Positions 5,204-7,304 of a stretch of DNA of 7,304 nucleotides are shown here, one piece after another. The DNA lies in contig MVQW01000007.1 in the NCBI GenBank assembly GCA_002067265.1, forward strand, positions 1 through 7,304, written 5' to 3'. Within the stretch, counting starts at the first letter, position 1. Every line of letters begins with the position of its first letter. Below the pieces are notes generated by a model that worked only from the letters and a program-made list of their open reading frames with translations, was not told the DNA's origin and searched no databases. The translations under genes and the position numbers were made by a program. Source of the stretch: Methanomethylovorans sp. PtaU1.Bin073 (lineage in GTDB: Archaea; Halobacteriota; Methanosarcinia; Methanosarcinales; Methanosarcinaceae).

Positions 5204-6463
5204 ATGGACAGAGAGAAACTAAAAACCCTGCTGAAAGAGCAGAATGATCAGATAAAAGATGTGAGAGAGCTGGTCAAAAGGGAGATGCTGGATGAGATAA
5301 AAGAAAAAAGGTCTAATCTTATCGTTATAGTATCCGGGCTTCGAAGAGCAGGGAAATCAACACTCATGAACGAGATCAGGAAAGATAATCTTCATGAAAG
5401 CTATTTTGTAAACTTTGACGATGAGAGGCTTTTTGATTTCACAATAGCTGATTTTCAGATGATGCAGGAACTGCTAATCGAACTGTATGGTGAGAGAAAT
5501 ATCTACTTCTTTGATGAGATACAGAACATACAGGGCTGGGAAAGATTCGTAAGAAGACTCCATGACAACGGAAAGAAGGTATATGTTACCGGCTCGAATG
5601 CCAGCATGTTGAGCCGTGAGATGGGAACCCATCTTACCGGCAGGCACCTGAGCTATTCATTATATCCATATTCATTCAAAGAGTTTCTGTATTTTAAAAA
5701 ATACGAGCTGCCAATATCGGAAGCACTGACAACCACTGAAAAAAGTACAATAAAAAGGTACTTCAATGAGTATATTGAAGTCGGCGGGATACCTGAATTC
5801 GTGAAGAGCAGGGATGAACTATATATCAAGACATTGTACGAGAACATACTCTATCGGGATATAATCACAAGATACAATCTCAAAGACGAAAAAGCATTGA
5901 AAACTACGGTCTACTTTGCAGCATCAAACATAGCAAAGGAAATCAGTTACAACAATATCAGGAAATTGACTGGACTTTCCAGTGCAACAACAATAAAAGA
6001 GTACTTTGAGTACCTCGAGAACAGCTACCTTGCATATCTTTTACCAAGATTCTCGACTTCCCTTAAAGTACAAGTCTATTCCAATAAAAAAGTCTACTTT
6101 ATAGACACTGCTATTGCAAGAATTCTGGGCTTCAGGACATCAGAGGACTATGGGAGAATCCTTGAGAACATTGTGTTCATGGAACTGAAAAGAGAATCCA
6201 AGGAAGTGTATTATCATAAAGAAAATAAAGAGTGTGATTTTGTCATAAGGGATGGGTACAACATAACAGAAGCAATACAGGTGACTCAAAGTCTCGAAAA
6301 CCCTGATACCAGAAAAAGAGAACTAGATGGAATGCTTGATGCTATGAAAGCTTACAAGCTGAAAGAAGGTCTGATCCTCACTGATGACACTGAAGATGAA
6401 ATAGAGATAGAAGGAAAGAAAATATTTGTAAAACCCATCTGGAAATGGCTGCTTCAAAAATAG
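5204..6463 (+). CDS. AAA-type ATPase with C-terminal DUF4143 domain
   Basis: The start at 5204 (MDREKLKTLLKEQ) gives 419 residues. An upstream in-frame ATG at 5126 lies inside the operator and is rejected. Counting from 5204: Walker A GLRRAGKST at 45-53, Walker B IYFFDEIQ at 100-107, a sensor-like VTGSNA at 128-133, GGIPEFV around 194-200, a winged-helix-like stretch at about 236-284 (NIRKLTGLSSATTIKEY), and the DUF4143 region from about 293. The DUF4143 part resembles a PD-(D/E)xK nuclease fold, with ECDFVI and then AIQVTQ; the usual ExK is replaced by QVT, so nuclease activity is doubtful. The cellular role of these ATPases, which are often multicopy in archaeal genomes, is not established. 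The C-terminal VKPIWKWLLQK is duplicated at 4850-4882. The gene runs convergent to flpA with 39 nt between the stops. Confidence 0.92.
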   Translation: MDREKLKTLLKEQNDQIKDVRELVKREMLDEIKEKRSNLIVIVSGLRRAGKSTLMNEIRKDNLHESYFVNFDDERLFDFTIADFQMMQELLIELYGERNIYFFDEIQNIQGWERFVRRLHDNGKKVYVTGSNASMLSREMGTHLTGRHLSYSLYPYSFKEFLYFKKYELPISEALTTTEKSTIKRYFNEYIEVGGIPEFVKSRDELYIKTLYENILYRDIITRYNLKDEKALKTTVYFAASNIAKEISYNNIRKLTGLSSATTIKEYFEYLENSYLAYLLPRFSTSLKVQVYSNKKVYFIDTAIARILGFRTSEDYGRILENIVFMELKRESKEVYYHKENKECDFVIRDGYNITEAIQVTQSLENPDTRKRELDGMLDAMKAYKLKEGLILTDDTEDEIEIEGKKIFVKPIWKWLLQK

Positions 6464-6637
6464 AGGTGTGATCACCTCTTCGATCTGTTCTACTAACTAT
6501 CTTTAATCCTCTTCTTCCTCATCCACAAAAATCCGCGCCAGCACGCCCAGATGGTCCTCGTGGAAGGGGTCGAGTTCTTTGCGTTGCAGCACCTCGAACT
6601 CCACATCAAAGTCGCTTTCCAGCTTTTTTATCTCGTC
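6407..6637. repeat. Full-unit copy of the direct repeat (ATPase 3' end + flpA 3' end)
   Basis: This is the partner of 4829-5059. It contains the last ~18 codons of the intact ATPase, the hairpin, the 39-nt convergent spacer, and the last ~45 codons of functional flpA on the opposite strand. The two copies are in direct orientation about 1.58 kb apart and enclose the intact ATPase. Confidence 0.88.
6462..6479. terminator. Hairpin between convergent ATPase and flpA
   Basis: AGAGGTG (6462-6468) and CACCTCT (6473-6479) form a perfect 7-bp stem with a 4-nt loop. The stem overlaps the ATPase TAG stop (6461-6463) and lies 24 nt past the flpA stop. The same stem is preserved in the relic copy despite a different loop, which argues for a function such as two-way termination. 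Confidence 0.65.
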
Positions 6638-7204
6638 CTTGAACACCTTTTTTGGACTGGCTATGGTGTCGATGCTACGGGATTTGATAGAAAGCATCAG
6701 ATGGCCGTCGTCTTCCAAGAAGTATTTTGAATTAATAGCAGCAATCTCAGCCTGGTTGGGCTGGGCTACGTCCTGGAATATAACATCCACTGTTTCCACG
6801 ATATGAGCATAAGAGCGGGGCTGATTGGCATCCGCAAGTATGGGGATGATATTAGGACGCTGGTCACAGAGCTTGATAAGATCGCGCATGGTGCGCGGGG
6901 AGAACTCCACAGCGTACACCAGACCATCGGTCAGGATATCAGAAACATGGCTTACGGTCGTACCCGATGCAGCACCCAGATACAGTACATGGGAATCATA
7001 TTCAATGGGGATGTCAAAACCCTTGAGCACCATAGCACCCAGCTTGCTTCTGTGCGGGTCCCACTGGCGATATTCCACACCATCCACATCCATAAGCCGC
7101 TCACCGTACACACTATGCCCGGGAAATAGATTATGCGTGGCCAGTATCTTTCTGTCGTCGATTATAACCTCAAAGATACCGTCTGACAACTGCTCAATTC
7201 TCAT
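6503..7204 (-). CDS. flpA: Fibrillarin-like rRNA/tRNA 2'-O-methyltransferase
   Basis: FlpA is the SAM-dependent methyltransferase of archaeal C/D-box sRNPs. It works with Nop5 and L7Ae to add 2'-O-methyl groups to rRNA and tRNA at guide-selected sites. The 233-residue length is normal. The SAM motif I region is VLYLGAASGTTVSHVSDI (73-90), followed by YAVEFSPR (97-104), ADANQP (124-129) and DVIFQDVAQPNQAEI (140-154). LSIKSRSID (171-179) carries the late conserved Lys174, and DPFHEDH (212-218) is the family's C-terminal motif; the tail ends in an acidic DEEEED. The ATG overlaps the nop5 stop as ATGA, and GGGAGG (7219-7214) lies 9 nt upstream, so translation is coupled to nop5. Its last ~45 codons are duplicated at 4925-5059. 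Confidence 0.97.
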   Translation of the reverse strand: MRIEQLSDGIFEVIIDDRKILATHNLFPGHSVYGERLMDVDGVEYRQWDPHRSKLGAMVLKGFDIPIEYDSHVLYLGAASGTTVSHVSDILTDGLVYAVEFSPRTMRDLIKLCDQRPNIIPILADANQPRSYAHIVETVDVIFQDVAQPNQAEIAAINSKYFLEDDGHLMLSIKSRSIDTIASPKKVFKDEIKKLESDFDVEFEVLQRKELDPFHEDHLGVLARIFVDEEEED

Positions 7205-7304
7205 GCAGGTCTGCCTCCCGATCTGTTATCTGTATTCTTGCCGCCTTTGTTCATTCCACCCTTTTTCTGACCGCCACGCTTCTTAGACGGCCTGCCGCCT
7301 GCCC
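7201..7304 (-). CDS. nop5: Nop5 (Nop56/58-like sRNP protein), C-terminal tail, partial
   Basis: From the right edge the minus strand is open as a Gly/Lys/Arg-rich tail (AGGRPSKKRGGQKKGG, then NKGGKNTDNRSGGRPA) ending at TGA 7203-7201. Such basic low-complexity tails are typical of archaeal Nop5, and nop5 is the usual gene directly before flpA in archaea. The stop shares 4 nt with the flpA start. The tail alone would not identify the gene; the call rests mainly on context. Nop5 bridges L7Ae, the guide RNA and FlpA. Confidence 0.8.
   Translation of the reverse strand, partial: AGGRPSKKRGGQKKGGMNKGGKNTDNRSGGRPA

Overview
The window looks like chromosomal DNA from a methanogenic archaeon, most likely a methylotrophic member of the Methanosarcinales. 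The evidence is an archaeal nop5-flpA pair (C/D-box sRNP proteins) overlapping by ATGA, a flavin-dependent thymidylate synthase with a Cys-rich tail, an RsgA GTPase, archaeal TATA-box spacing and Shine-Dalgarno sites, and moderate GC content with AT-rich intergenic DNA. The genus cannot be decided from the sequence.

Layout. Positions 1-146 hold no gene I can support. thyX (147-884, minus) is followed by a 277-bp gap with regulatory-looking repeats and a large imperfect inverted repeat. Next come a stand-alone GyrI-like/AraC effector-binding-domain protein (1162-1635, minus) and rsgA (1773-2873, minus) with a 13-bp stem-loop just past its stop. At the right end, flpA (6503-7204, minus) overlaps the 3' tail of nop5, which enters from the right edge. 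These minus-strand genes are housekeeping or otherwise ordinary.

Between rsgA and flpA lies an accessory island of about 3.6 kb (roughly 2874-6480) read from the plus strand. It contains (i) a short remnant of a class I SAM-dependent methyltransferase, (ii) a 517-residue four-helix membrane protein with a long cytosolic helical domain that resembles DUF2254 only in its membrane part, (iii) a gutted duplicate of the next gene's flanks, and (iv) an intact AAA-type ATPase with a C-terminal DUF4143 domain.

The notable finding is the duplication. The ATPase gene is preceded by two palindromic sites and ends in a hairpin facing the end of flpA. About 340 bp upstream sits a second, diverged version of the same ends: the 5' operator region, the last ~18 ATPase codons, the hairpin, and the last ~45 codons of flpA on the minus strand, still in frame with its own stop. 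Only the ATPase body is missing. The locus therefore records a tandem or single-crossover integration at the 3' end of flpA, followed by internal deletion, or a recurrent ATPase module that uses flpA as its landing site. The flpA tail copy has many silent differences and no frameshift, suggesting it came from a related lineage's functional gene rather than from decay in place.

Regulation is readable at several promoters. rsgA, the membrane gene and the ATPase all have a TATA-like box centred about 27 nt before the ATG, which suggests leaderless transcripts. thyX, the GyrI-like gene and flpA instead have Shine-Dalgarno-like sites.
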